Made by a program: the position numbers and the translations under genes. From Calothrix sp. FI2-JRJ7 (GTDB lineage: Bacteria; Cyanobacteriota; Cyanobacteriia; Cyanobacteriales; Nostocaceae), in the NCBI GenBank assembly GCA_019359675.1, contig JAHHGX010000005.1, positions 1 through 64,000 on the forward strand: a stretch of 64,000 nt of DNA, read 5' to 3'. Positions 19,423 through 27,147 of the stretch are shown piece by piece; position 1 is the first letter of the stretch; the number at the start of each line of letters is the position of its first letter. Under the pieces are notes generated by a model that saw nothing but the letters and a program-made list of their open reading frames with translations, was not told where the DNA came from and ran no database searches.

Positions 19423-19677
19423 ATGTTAAAAGTAGTTATCGGTCATAGTGAAGATCCAGATTCTCTGTGTGCTGTACTCATATTCTCTTGCTGTTGTCGT
19501 CGTTGCCTTTTAGGTACAAGGTCAAAAAAACAGTATTAATTGATTCAAAAGGTATTTACGTATGAGGCGCCTATTTGTGGGTTTTATACTTATGGAGAAT
19601 TTGCACCTTTAGAACCACAAGAAGCGACTTATTTCCACCAAGAAACTTTTATTACTCTACTTTTGGAGACCCAGTAG
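19423..19677 (+). pseudogene. Remnant of a FIST-domain sensory protein gene
   Basis: The start, MLKVVIGHSEDPDSLCAVL, matches the beginning of cyanobacterial FIST proteins. It is followed within 130 nt by APICGFYTYGEFAPLEPQ and TYFHQETFITLLL, the end of the FIST C-terminal domain, in another frame and closed by TAG at 19675. About 300 residues in between are deleted. FIST domains are small-ligand sensors often upstream of histidine kinases. The stretch 19253-19724 holds nothing else. Confidence 0.7.
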
Positions 19678-19724
19678 AGAGTATGGAGCAGAATTTGTCA
19701 TTACTATACCAGTCGGGCAAGATG

Positions 19725-20987
19725 TTAAATGATAAAATGTTCGGTAGTTTCGGCTTCTCCTATACAAATTTTAACGCTGAAAGCTTCGCCAAGTTCTCCA
19801 CTAAATTTAATTTGTATAAATAAATCTGCTAGTTGTGCTGTTACTTGTTTTAGCACTTTACTTGTTGTGTCGAGTAGCGCTAACTTTAATTGTGGTGGTA
19901 AATAAATTTCTTTCCCTATCGGGTACACTTGTAGTAATATCCCAAATCGATTGTTGATTTTTGGGATTAATGCAATAGCTAGAGCTATTCCTTCTCCTGC
20001 TAGCTCTATTCCTAAGTCGATTAATTTGACTCTTCGTACTCCTATCGCTGAATTTCCTGGGTCTATTTGCCATAAACTCTCGACTGCTGTCCACAACGTT
20101 TCGTCGTCTTGAGTCGTTTGCAATAATTTTATTAGTGCTTGTATAGCGTTTTGATTATCTTTGCCAATTTCACTCAGTCTTTTTGCGATGCTACGCTTTT
20201 GAGATTCATCTCTTAGAAGCGATAATTGTTTTATTAATGTGGAAATCTCATCAATTGTCGATATTGTGTACTCACGATGATTAACACTGCGGGTTGCAAC
20301 TGCTAATTTTTGTGTTTGAGTTGGAATTTGCCATTCGGGTGGATGTATATTTTGTAACCAGTGACTGAGAGTAATTGGTGTCAAGGTGTTTGGGATGAAT
20401 TCAATAATGTTATGACGTGTGGTATCTATCAAGTCTTGCTCGGTTTGCACTGCTTGATTTAATACCTGTTCTGCCATTTGCATTATACTGTGTTGATTGT
20501 TACATAGTGCTGGCGCCTTGAATTTATTGATTTTACTTTGTACACTTGTATGAAATCCTTTAAGAATGTCGTTATTTACAAGTGTTTGACTACCTTGTTG
20601 AAGCCCTAAGCTTTGGATATAATGCGAGCGTGGTAGTTGTGTTAATTTATAGTGTGAGTCTCCTATATTTAATAGTGTTTCATATATTTGGTATGATAAG
20701 CGGGCGCCTATAGGGTTACGTAAATCGCATACGAACATGGGAAACACTAACCAAGTTTCGGCAAGTAAGTCTTTTTGTAACCCAGAAATGTAACTGGGAA
20801 TTAATATATCAACTTCACTCAGAAAATTTGTTTCTTCCGAAAGTAGCATTACAGAGACAGTTGGTAATACTACTTCTTCTGGTTCTGTAATAATCATGAC
20901 ATATCTTGGCGCCTGATGATGGCACGAAGTAATTGATATTGTATTGAGTTCCCAAATTTCACCAGGTAATGGTTGTGTCATAATCAA
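19725..20987 (-). CDS. DUF1822-like protein with HEAT-like region, partner of the CHAT/sigma module
   Basis: 420 residues. The N-terminal 110 form a beta-rich unit (PGEIWELN, PRYVMIITEPEEV). A helical middle follows, with a HEAT-like stretch at about 255-315 (IKQLSLLRDESQKRSIAKRL, NAIQALIKLLQ, ETLWTAVESLW). The C-terminal 100 residues are DUF1822-like: YLPPQLKLALLD and GEAFSVKICIGE, matching YLPQSLHVMILD and GDTFSVKIDLGD at the end of the protein at 32521-33462. Lies between a sigma factor (129 nt upstream) and a CHAT protein (downstream, beyond the FIST remnant). No signal peptide. Function unknown. Confidence 0.75.
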   Translation of the reverse strand: MIMTQPLPGEIWELNTISITSCHHQAPRYVMIITEPEEVVLPTVSVMLLSEETNFLSEVDILIPSYISGLQKDLLAETWLVFPMFVCDLRNPIGARLSYQIYETLLNIGDSHYKLTQLPRSHYIQSLGLQQGSQTLVNNDILKGFHTSVQSKINKFKAPALCNNQHSIMQMAEQVLNQAVQTEQDLIDTTRHNIIEFIPNTLTPITLSHWLQNIHPPEWQIPTQTQKLAVATRSVNHREYTISTIDEISTLIKQLSLLRDESQKRSIAKRLSEIGKDNQNAIQALIKLLQTTQDDETLWTAVESLWQIDPGNSAIGVRRVKLIDLGIELAGEGIALAIALIPKINNRFGILLQVYPIGKEIYLPPQLKLALLDTTSKVLKQVTAQLADLFIQIKFSGELGEAFSVKICIGEAETTEHFII

Positions 20988-21060
20988 TTAGTTTAAAAAC
21001 TTGCGTTATAAAGATAACGTTTAACCGCGTTTTTATATACTGGGTATTTTACAAATTTAT

Positions 21061-21120
21061 GTAATGACGGGTTAACCCATATCATAAAATCATACGCAAA
21101 TCACGTAAACCCGCCATTAC
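21061..21120. terminator. Inverted repeat at the 3' end of the sigma-factor gene
   Basis: GTAATGACGGGTTAAC and GTAAACCCGCCATTAC form 14 pairs across a 28-nt loop and overlap the sigma gene's stop (21117-21119). A terminator or attenuator before the DUF1822-like gene is possible; there is no strong T run. Confidence 0.45.
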
Positions 21121-21758
21121 CATATGTTTTTTGTACGGCGCCGTTCTGAACAGTTGGGTTGTTTTTGATTTTTGTGTTTGGTAGAATCAGGTTGCGCTAG
21201 TCCTAACTCAATGACGACACGTAACGCTAACTCTTTGCGTCTTCGAGAAATTTCTGGTTGCGTGACTTGAAGTTCTTGGGCAAGTTGGGTTTGCTTGGTT
21301 CCTTTTACTAGTCCTTGCCAAAGTTTTAAGTACCCCCGTTCGGGATAACGCTGGTCTAGATTTTTTACTGCTTTGGTGACTTGTAATGTAAAGTCCGCAC
21401 GTTCGACTGCATCGAAAGAGTTAAAATCGTCAGAAATGTTATCTAATATAGATATGTCGGTTCCTGGGACAAGGGAGTTTAGACTTTGACACTGTTTGCG
21501 TAACTCTTTGCGTACAAAGTCTATTATCTCGTATCGTGCCACAACTGTCGCCCAACGAGAAAAGTCTTCTGCATCCCCATGACGAAACCTACCTGCTGAA
21601 TAAGCTTCTAAAATCTTTATATAACCAGTTTGCACCGCATCCTCCCAACTGACCGAAGTCCCATGTACGTACTTCTTGGCAATTCTTTCGATAATGCGAC
21701 GCTGTTTTAAGTCAGCTAACAAATAATCGTGCGAATATGATGACGAGTTGCTTAACAT
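21117..21758 (-). CDS. Sigma-70-family RNA polymerase sigma factor
   Basis: 213 residues. Region 2 spans about 30-95 (SWEDAVQTGYIKILEAYSAG, FSRWATVVARYEIIDFVRKE) and region 4 about 140-190 (LKLWQGLVKGTKQTQLAQEL, QVTQPEISRRRKELAL, a helix-turn-helix). ECF-like in size. It heads a minus-strand set with the DUF1822-like protein and the CHAT protein. A second sigma/DUF1822 pair lies at 31861-33462. Start ATG at 21758. Confidence 0.85.
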   Translation of the reverse strand: MLSNSSSYSHDYLLADLKQRRIIERIAKKYVHGTSVSWEDAVQTGYIKILEAYSAGRFRHGDAEDFSRWATVVARYEIIDFVRKELRKQCQSLNSLVPGTDISILDNISDDFNSFDAVERADFTLQVTKAVKNLDQRYPERGYLKLWQGLVKGTKQTQLAQELQVTQPEISRRRKELALRVVIELGLAQPDSTKHKNQKQPNCSERRRTKNIW

Positions 21759-21784
21759 ATTTAGATGCTTCCGTTTTCATATTT

Positions 21785-21858
21785 CTTAAAAACCGGGAAT
21801 ATGAGTTGATACCTTGTAATAAAAACAACGACTTTGCATAGAAACCCGGTTTCTTTGG
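21785..21858. repeat. GAAACC-type interspersed repeat, copy 1
   Basis: AAACCGGGAATATGAG to AGAAACCCGGTTTCTTTGG. Read on the minus strand it aligns with the elements at 28916-28999 and 55579-55660 (AGAAACCGGGTTTCTA start, then a TTTTTATTACA core). A family of short non-coding repeats. Confidence 0.6.
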
Positions 21859-21907
21859 TAGGTTTGTGCCAGATTTTTAAGTGGCACTTCAAATGTAGAC
21901 TCCATTT

Positions 21908-21940
21908 AAAAAACCAGGTTTCCGAAAAACCTGGTTTTTT
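21908..21940. terminator. Bidirectional terminator hairpin
   Basis: AAAAACCAGGTTT, a short loop and AAACCTGGTTTTTT, with A and T runs on the two sides. It lies between the sigma gene's promoter region and the small gene at 21998. Confidence 0.6.
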
Positions 21941-21997
21941 GTACTTGTTTATTCATAATTTTAATTGGTAAATTTTGTAACCCTGATTAAATAAGTA

Positions 21998-22186
21998 TTA
22001 ATATATCTCGAAGTTGGATTCTATAATGCCAGCTTCTCTTTTGTCAGGAATTCCGGTTGTTGGCGGCACCGTTCTGTTAGAATGTAAGTTAGTACTATTT
22101 AAGTGAGATATATAATAGTTGTTTTGACTATTGCAGAATGTAAGAGTTCCTGTAAAAATTAAGAATATTATTATAGCCCTTTTCAT
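21998..22186 (-). CDS. Small secreted hypothetical protein
   Basis: 62 residues: a hydrophobic signal-like N-terminus (MKRAIIIFLIFTGTLTFC), then an Asn/Ser-rich stretch and PPTTGIPDKREAG. That Pro-Gly-Pro pattern resembles the start of exported cyanobacterial DUF928-type proteins, so this may be their truncated relic or a short secreted peptide. The neighbours give no clue. Real-gene status is uncertain. Confidence 0.45.
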   Translation of the reverse strand: MKRAIIIFLIFTGTLTFCNSQNNYYISHLNSTNLHSNRTVPPTTGIPDKREAGIIESNFEIY

Positions 22187-22279
22187 CGGTTTGTGCTTGA
22201 ACTCGTTGCACTTATTTATATGGTTGCTATTTTGAAAATATGCAGTATAGTAGAATTTTTAAGTCTTTATGTATAAACT

Positions 22280-23098
22280 ATGTCTAGTAAAAATCAAACA
22301 GTATTGATAACAGGCGCCTCAAGTGGTATTGGTTTAGAAACGGCAAAAATATTTTCTAGTCAGGGTTGGAACGTAGTCGCAACGATGCGGAACCCCATAA
22401 TAAGTACTTTAGTACCAAAATTCAAGATGTTGTGTTTGCCGTTGGATGTAACGCGAAGTGAGACGATAGAACCAGCGATTACAGCTGCGATAGAAAAGTT
22501 TGGCGCCATTGATGTTTTAATAAATAATGCGGGTTATGCGTTGATAGGCGCCTTTGAAGCGTGTACATCTGAAGAAATAGAGCGGCAATTTGCGACGAAT
22601 GTGTTTGGGTTAATGGCAGTGACACGTGCAATATTGCCACACTTCCGAGGGCGCCGACAAGGAATCATAGTAAATGTCGCTTCGATAGGTGGTAAAATGA
22701 CATTTCCACTATATAGTCCTTACCATGCGACAAAGTGGGCAGTTGAAGGTTTTTCAGAATCGCTGCAATACGAACTGAGACAATTTAATATAAAAGTCAA
22801 AATTATAGAACCAGGGCCAATTAAAACAGACTTTTATAATCGTTCTATGTCTGTAGCTCAAAAACCAGAATTAACAGACTACGAAAATTATGTATCTAAA
22901 GTATTACCACAAATGCAACAACCGGGTGTAGGTTCACCACCCGAAGTCACAGCAAAAGTAATATACCGTGCAGCTACAGATAATAGTTGGAAACTCCGTT
23001 ATCCAGCAGGAGGTAACGCAGGGTTTTTGTTAACTTTACGCGCACTATTACCCGATGCTTTATTTCACACCATAATTAGAGCAGGTGTAGAACGTTAA
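22280..23098 (+). CDS. Short-chain dehydrogenase/reductase (SDR)
   Basis: 272 residues with the classical SDR signatures: TGASSGIG at 10-17 (cofactor binding), NNAG in VLINNAGYALIG, the catalytic Ser in VASIGG and YSPYHATK (Tyr and Lys of the active site), and PGPIKTDF. A full-length, cytoplasmic NAD(P)-dependent oxidoreductase; the C-terminal GNAGFLLTLRALLPD is typical of the subgroup often annotated as SDR family oxidoreductase. The substrate cannot be told. It stands alone, with an ATG at 22280. Confidence 0.9.
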   Translation: MSSKNQTVLITGASSGIGLETAKIFSSQGWNVVATMRNPIISTLVPKFKMLCLPLDVTRSETIEPAITAAIEKFGAIDVLINNAGYALIGAFEACTSEEIERQFATNVFGLMAVTRAILPHFRGRRQGIIVNVASIGGKMTFPLYSPYHATKWAVEGFSESLQYELRQFNIKVKIIEPGPIKTDFYNRSMSVAQKPELTDYENYVSKVLPQMQQPGVGSPPEVTAKVIYRAATDNSWKLRYPAGGNAGFLLTLRALLPDALFHTIIRAGVER

Positions 23099-23383
23099 AA
23101 AATCATTTACATCAAGTTATAGTAACCTAGATAATTCGTAACGCACCGGAAATTAAATATAAATAATAATTTATCTCAACAATAATGTGAGATAGGAAAT
23201 AAGAGGTTGTGTGAAGACATTGTTGTGTCTTTCATGCAGCCTGACGCAAGTTATAACAGACCTCGTTGCGAGTTGCCTTTATCTCGTTATTTAATTAAAG
23301 CTTAGTATTTGTACAAACTATATTGGAAGTTTATCTCTGTGGACTCTGCGTAAGAGTGGTAAAAAAGCTTGAAAAATAATTAA

Positions 23384-23425
23384 AAACCTGATAGGAACAG
23401 GTAGTGTCCCTATCAGGTTTAAATT
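23384..23425 (-). terminator. Rho-independent terminator of the hli gene
   Basis: AAACCTGATAGG and CCTATCAGGTTT arms with a 13-nt loop, followed on the minus strand by a T-rich tail, 20 nt after the hli stop. Between 23099 and this hairpin I see nothing else. Confidence 0.85.
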
Positions 23426-23440
23426 AAAACTTGTAAAAGT

Positions 23441-23632
23441 TTAGAGAATTCCCCAGAAGTGTAAAAAGCCTTTACCAGAGAACAATTCAATTAAAACTGC
23501 TGCTAAAAAACCAATCTGAGCAAAGCGACCGTTCCAAATTTCTGATTGTGGAGTGAAACCCCAGACCCAAGCGTTGCGGTCTTGAACTGGTGTGTTGATG
23601 TTTGTTGTTTTTGTGGTTGTAGTATCTGGCAT
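23441..23632 (-). CDS. High-light-inducible protein (Hli/Scp, chlorophyll a/b-binding-like)
   Basis: 63 residues with a single membrane helix carrying the Hli motif SEIWNGRFAQIGFLAAVLIE (E-x-x-N-G-R for chlorophyll binding), a polar N-terminus rich in Thr, and the ending FLHFWGIL. Hlips are thylakoid proteins that protect nascent or damaged photosystem II and chlorophyll-synthesis complexes under stress. Single gene with its own terminator, so probably stress-regulated on its own promoter. Confidence 0.93.
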   Translation of the reverse strand: MPDTTTTKTTNINTPVQDRNAWVWGFTPQSEIWNGRFAQIGFLAAVLIELFSGKGFLHFWGIL

Positions 23633-23817
23633 AACTAAGTATATTCTCTATAAGTAATGTAAAGCTTTGTAAGCCTCTATTAAGAACTGTAACAGGTTTT
23701 TACAAATATTGTGTACTTTTATATATTTGGCGTATTTGACATACTTATATCGGCTATCAGCTTTTGTGCTATTTACTGATAACTATTTTCAAGAATTCGT
23801 GGTAATAGCGGCTGTAA

Positions 23818-24522
23818 TTAGTTTGATTCGCAGGCAATTCCGTCTTTGTCTTGGTCTAAGGCTTTTGCCCAAGGGTTAATTTGTACGTTAATATTACTGA
23901 TGCCACGCGCGTTTAAATCTTGACAACTGCCTGATTGTTCTAAAATCACCTTATCTGTTGGAATCGGCGCCTTTTGTGGTTTTTGTAGTTTTTGTGTCTT
24001 AGTATTTACGTTTTTAGATTGGGCACCGCAGTTAGAAGCGCGGAATTCTGCGATTAAATTATTTGTTTTTGCTTGATTGTTAATAATATTTTGTTTAACA
24101 GCTTGGTAAAATTGGGGTTCAGTCAGTTGCTCTGTGGCTTTTGGGTTTGCTAGAGCAAGTGCCATTGCGGCAACTTTAGTTCTATATTCTTCGTTAACTA
24201 CACCGCAACCAACGGACGAACGTATGTTTGCTGCTAGTTTTTGGCTCGAAGGTATTGGCTTGTCTATGTTTGGTGCTATTGTAAGGGGTGTTTTTTGAGT
24301 CGTCAGTGGTGGTAATGGTGATAATGTTTGTATTATGGTTGGTGTGGGTATAGAAAGCGGTGGTAGTGTGGTTAGTATTGTTGGGGTTGGCGCCACGGTT
24401 TCTGTGACTTGAGATGTGGTTGTTGTTACTTTAGTTTCTGTACTAGTAGGTATTTGACTGGACTGTTGAGTTGTTTGACATCCGACTATTGCAAGCATTC
24501 CCAAAATTAATATCTTTTTCAT
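23818..24522 (-). CDS. Lipoprotein with C-terminal excalibur calcium-binding domain
   Basis: From the ATG at 24522 (preceded by GAGGAACTAAT, a good ribosome site) the protein starts MKKILILGMLAIVGC, a lipoprotein signal with the cysteine at 15. A Thr/Pro-rich linker (about 20-75) and a helical domain with two Cys (SSVGCGVV, RASNCG) follow. The last 40 residues are an excalibur domain: CQDLNARG and DQDKDGIACE, the EF-hand-like Ca2+ loop. Probably anchored in a membrane and exposed to the periplasm. An ATG six codons upstream is in frame but would break the signal peptide. Confidence 0.82.
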   Translation of the reverse strand: MKKILILGMLAIVGCQTTQQSSQIPTSTETKVTTTTSQVTETVAPTPTILTTLPPLSIPTPTIIQTLSPLPPLTTQKTPLTIAPNIDKPIPSSQKLAANIRSSVGCGVVNEEYRTKVAAMALALANPKATEQLTEPQFYQAVKQNIINNQAKTNNLIAEFRASNCGAQSKNVNTKTQKLQKPQKAPIPTDKVILEQSGSCQDLNARGISNINVQINPWAKALDQDKDGIACESN

Positions 24523-24648
24523 ATTAGTTCCTCGCGGCAAAAAGAAGCAAAGATTATATATAGTGGGGTTTAATTATTGGCGCCTATCAAAGTTTTTAAC
24601 TGCGAAATGAGTATATCACTTTGCGCGGCGCCGCGCGTTCAATATGCT

Positions 24649-24966
24649 TTATTGTTGAAAACATCTCAAATGTCTGGCAGCAACCCAACCGTTTCCTATT
24701 AGTCCATCGCGTCTTGGATATTTGATTTTTGCCCAATATGCATCTTTACTAAGTCCTGTAACAGTGACAATATAATTGTACGGAAGTGTTGTAACAATTC
24801 GTTTCCCTCCTTGGATATATACGTATAATCCATTGGGGCGAGTTACTCTGTATGATTGACAAACTGTTTGAGCTTGAACTGAGGGAGTTTGAATGGCTTC
24901 AATGGCTGCAAAGCTTGAGCTTACACCAATAACTAATAATCCAAGTTGAAGAATGAACTTACTCAT
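24649..24966 (-). CDS. Secreted bacterial SH3-like protein
   Basis: The likely start is the ATG at 24966 (MSKFILQLGLLVIGVSSSFA), giving a signal peptide with cleavage near VQA-QT. The mature part is one SH3b-like domain: YRVTRPNGLYVYIQGGKRIV, TLPYNYIVTVTGLSKD, GWVAARHLRCF. Two Cys could form a disulfide. Such domains bind peptidoglycan or proteins in the periplasm. It lies next to the excalibur lipoprotein on the same strand. Confidence 0.8.
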   Translation of the reverse strand: MSKFILQLGLLVIGVSSSFAAIEAIQTPSVQAQTVCQSYRVTRPNGLYVYIQGGKRIVTTLPYNYIVTVTGLSKDAYWAKIKYPRRDGLIGNGWVAARHLRCFQQ

Positions 24967-25234
24967 AAATCCTACCAAAAAATATTATTGTTTAGTTGAA
25001 ATAACAGGTAATAGCGGATGTACTTCCTACTTGTATTTATCTCTTCTAATACTGGTAAGCATTTATGCATTTGATACAAATCGCAATATTTAGTTTTTGA
25101 CAACCTCTTGCGATGATAATGATTACATTGATTAAAATAGCTACTTAGAAAAATTTAAACATGTTACCACAATTCTCTATCGCTTCTTAAGAAATCTTGA
25201 GATATTTAACCCAACCCAGTAGTGAGTCGAACAC

Positions 25235-25489
25235 TTGTTCTCTCGCCAACTTACAAATAATGAAATGCGGGTTGAGAGTCTGCACCCTGGAGAAACCTTA
25301 GACGAACTAGATGTATTAGCGCATAGCCAATCTAGGAATACAATTATTGCCAGCAGCCCAAAAACTCGTATTTTGGCAATTCCAGTACATATATTCGATG
25401 ATTTGCTAGATAGCGATTTTGCTCGTCGCGTTCTTGAATTAGAAAGTCGGCAATTACAGCGATTTATGCGCTCTATCAATTCTCCCTAA
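25235..25489 (+). pseudogene. 3' remnant of a cyclic-nucleotide-binding-domain protein
   Basis: The translated stretch LHPGETLDELDVLAHSQSRN then TIIASSPKTRILAIPV has the end of a cNMP-binding beta-roll (the phosphate-cassette position reads DELDVLAHSQSRNT) followed by the FDDLLDSDFARRVLELESRQ helix. The domain's first half and any upstream domains are missing, and the only start is a TTG. Probably the tail of a CNB-regulated transporter or HEAT protein. Confidence 0.6.
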
Positions 25490-25565
25490 GCAATTTTGAC
25501 TTTATGCAATAATTTTTATCTATCTATAGACAGATGCTGGTAATATAAATTAAATTACCTAAATT

Positions 25566-25659
25566 ATCCTGATATGTCCCAAGCGGGCAGGGATACTTTG
25601 ATGGTAGATGCACCCTGATTCAATTTGACCTCAATCGTTTTAACGGTTGGGGTTTTTTT
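25566..25659 (+). ncRNA. Candidate small RNA, unit 1 of a tandem pair
   Basis: Contains TATCCTGATA (25567), TAGATGCACCCTGATT (25605-25620) and a strong terminator (CCTCAATCG, TTTTAA, CGGTTGGGG, then seven T). The same order and spacing recur in unit 2 about 127 nt downstream. No open frame. Together the two units fill most of 25490-25862. Confidence 0.45.
25629..25658 (+). terminator. Rho-independent terminator
   Basis: CCTCAATCG-TTTTAA-CGGTTGGGG followed by TTTTTTT. Confidence 0.85.
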
Positions 25660-25691
25660 GTAAGGCGCCTTCTCAATTTTATAAATAGATT

Positions 25692-25789
25692 TATCCTGAT
25701 ACAGTTAATTGCTTGACGAATACAAAATACATAGATGCACCCTGATTAACCTCTAGTTCCCCAGTTACTTGTTAACTGGGGTTTTTTTT
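25692..25789 (+). ncRNA. Candidate small RNA, unit 2 of a tandem pair
   Basis: Contains TATCCTGATA (25693), a TTGACG promoter-like box (25713), TAGATGCACCCTGATT (25732-25747) and a terminator with CCCCAGTTA and TAACTGGGG arms followed by eight T. The terminator stems of the two units differ in sequence while the 16-nt box is identical, suggesting the box is the functional part. Confidence 0.45.
25759..25789 (+). terminator. Rho-independent terminator
   Basis: CCCCAGTTA-CTTGT-TAACTGGGG followed by TTTTTTTT. Confidence 0.92.
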
Positions 25790-25862
25790 GTGCTTTTGGA
25801 GCGTTGGGAGTTGGGATAGAGATTGTGGCAGCAGCTTTTGTAAGTGTGGAAAATCGTGATGC

Positions 25863-26212
25863 TTGAATATTGAAAGTGTAATTTGTAAAAATAATAACTT
25901 AACCAATACGCAGTCAAGAGTTTCTCAATCATCTATATTGACTATTAACCTAGGCGCCAAATTAACAATGAAGCTTGGAATGTTAATAATTGTAATCTGT
26001 TTAGGTTTAATCTTATTTCAGTTGGGTAGTATTTTAGCTATAGGTTTAATTTTAGTTGCTGGAATTGGTTTTGGATTAATTTTTGAAAGTCAAATTCCTT
26101 AATTTTAGGAATGGTTGCTAGTGATAGAGCAGGTTTGGGAACTAGTTTATATTTTGGTGGAATTGGTACAGCGGGCGCCTTTGTTTCAATTATTTCAGGT
26201 ATATTAAAATGA
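25863..26212 (+). pseudogene. C-terminal remnant of an MFS transporter, frameshifted
   Basis: Two hydrophobic segments (LGMLIIVICLGLILFQLGS, ILAIGLILVAGIGFGLIF) end at a stop at 26100-26102. The next frame continues with GMVASDRAGLGTSLYFGGIG then TAGAFVSIISGILK, the last membrane helix of an MFS permease, ending at TGA 26210-26212. That stop overlaps the ATG of the VOC gene, so the two were once translationally coupled. Confidence 0.6.
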
Positions 26213-26625
26213 TTGATATTGGACTTACTCATATAGCACTCCCCGTATCAGACTTAGAGCAAAGTATTAAGTTTTACTCAAACTATGCTCGAATGCAAGT
26301 TATTCATCAACGTATTGATGTAGAAACTGGTGTTGCTGTTGCTTGGCTTTCTGACAATACTCGTCCTTTTGTAATTGTTTTAATTCAAAAAGATTCAGTA
26401 CATCCCGTTCTTTCTCCACTTGCTCACCTTGGAGTTGGTTGTGAAAGTCGCGAATGTATGGATTCTCTTTGTGATAAAGCACGACAAGAAGGATTACTGC
26501 TTCAAGAACCAAAAGATTCAGGGTATCCAATTGGTTACTGGGCTTTTTTGCGAGACCCAGATGGTCATACGCTTGAACTATCTTATGGTCAAGAAATCGG
26601 ATTGACTGTAGAAAATAATTCCTGA
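26209..26625 (+). CDS. VOC-family (glyoxalase/bleomycin-resistance-like) protein
   Basis: 138 residues with the beta-alpha-beta-beta-beta module twice: LTHIALPVSDLEQSIKFYSN at the start, and GYWAFLRDPDGHTLELSYGQ at the end, carrying the His and Glu that usually bind the metal. VOC proteins include glyoxalase I, dioxygenases and antibiotic-binding proteins; the substrate is not clear. Its ATG overlaps the stop of a degenerated MFS gene (ATGA), hinting at an old export-plus-detoxification operon. Confidence 0.88.
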   Translation: MIDIGLTHIALPVSDLEQSIKFYSNYARMQVIHQRIDVETGVAVAWLSDNTRPFVIVLIQKDSVHPVLSPLAHLGVGCESRECMDSLCDKARQEGLLLQEPKDSGYPIGYWAFLRDPDGHTLELSYGQEIGLTVENNS

Positions 26626-26709
26626 TAACTTAATTTTAGGCGCCTGAGAAGTTAAAATTCACATACATTTGATTTGATTGGGCAAGTTTAAACATCGATA
26701 TTCCAAGTG

Positions 26710-26846
26710 TTAATTGTATTGGCTACCACTACCAGAAGCGAGAGTTTTATTGTCAGCACTCCATGATATATTTGTGGCGCCATATTTGTGTCCAGTTAGG
26801 GTTTTGATTAATTTACCTAATCCTTCACTTGTGCGTTGATTAATTT
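26710..26846 (-). pseudogene. Single WD40-repeat remnant
   Basis: The minus strand encodes LIKTLTGHKYGATNISWSAD then NKTLASGSGSQYN and a stop, one WD40 blade. There is no gene around it. Probably debris of the same WD40 gene type as 28306-28853. Confidence 0.6.
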
Positions 26847-26896
26847 ATAACTCGGAAGCAATGCGATTAATTTCATTGGTAAAGATTTTTACCTTA

Positions 26897-27034
26897 TTAG
26901 GGGCAGAGGACACATTTTGGACGCAGTTGAGGGGATAAAGCATTTGAGATTGCGACTGTTAAACGCTTGTGAACTTTTTGCCACAGTACAGGATTTTCTA
27001 AGTCAGGATTCATCCCTGGAAAAGGTGAAGCCAT
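26897..27034 (-). pseudogene. 5' remnant of a DUF4058-family gene
   Basis: Starts MASPFPGMNPDLENPVLWQK then LTVAISNALSPQLRPK, the highly conserved beginning of cyanobacterial DUF4058 proteins (about 250 residues when complete), then stops after 45 codons. The stretch 26626-27147 has no intact gene. Confidence 0.7.
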
Positions 27035-27147
27035 AAAAGTACCCAAAAATATTATACATATATGCACATCATAGCCTTAAAAATTAGATTAGCAATGGAT
27101 TATTAGCGGATGTAACAAATAAGTTACATCTGTTGTATCCATTGCCA

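Noticed and set aside
19575-19823. 82-codon plus-strand frame
   Set aside because: Crosses the end of the FIST remnant in the wrong frame and enters the 3' end of the DUF1822-like gene; not a real gene.
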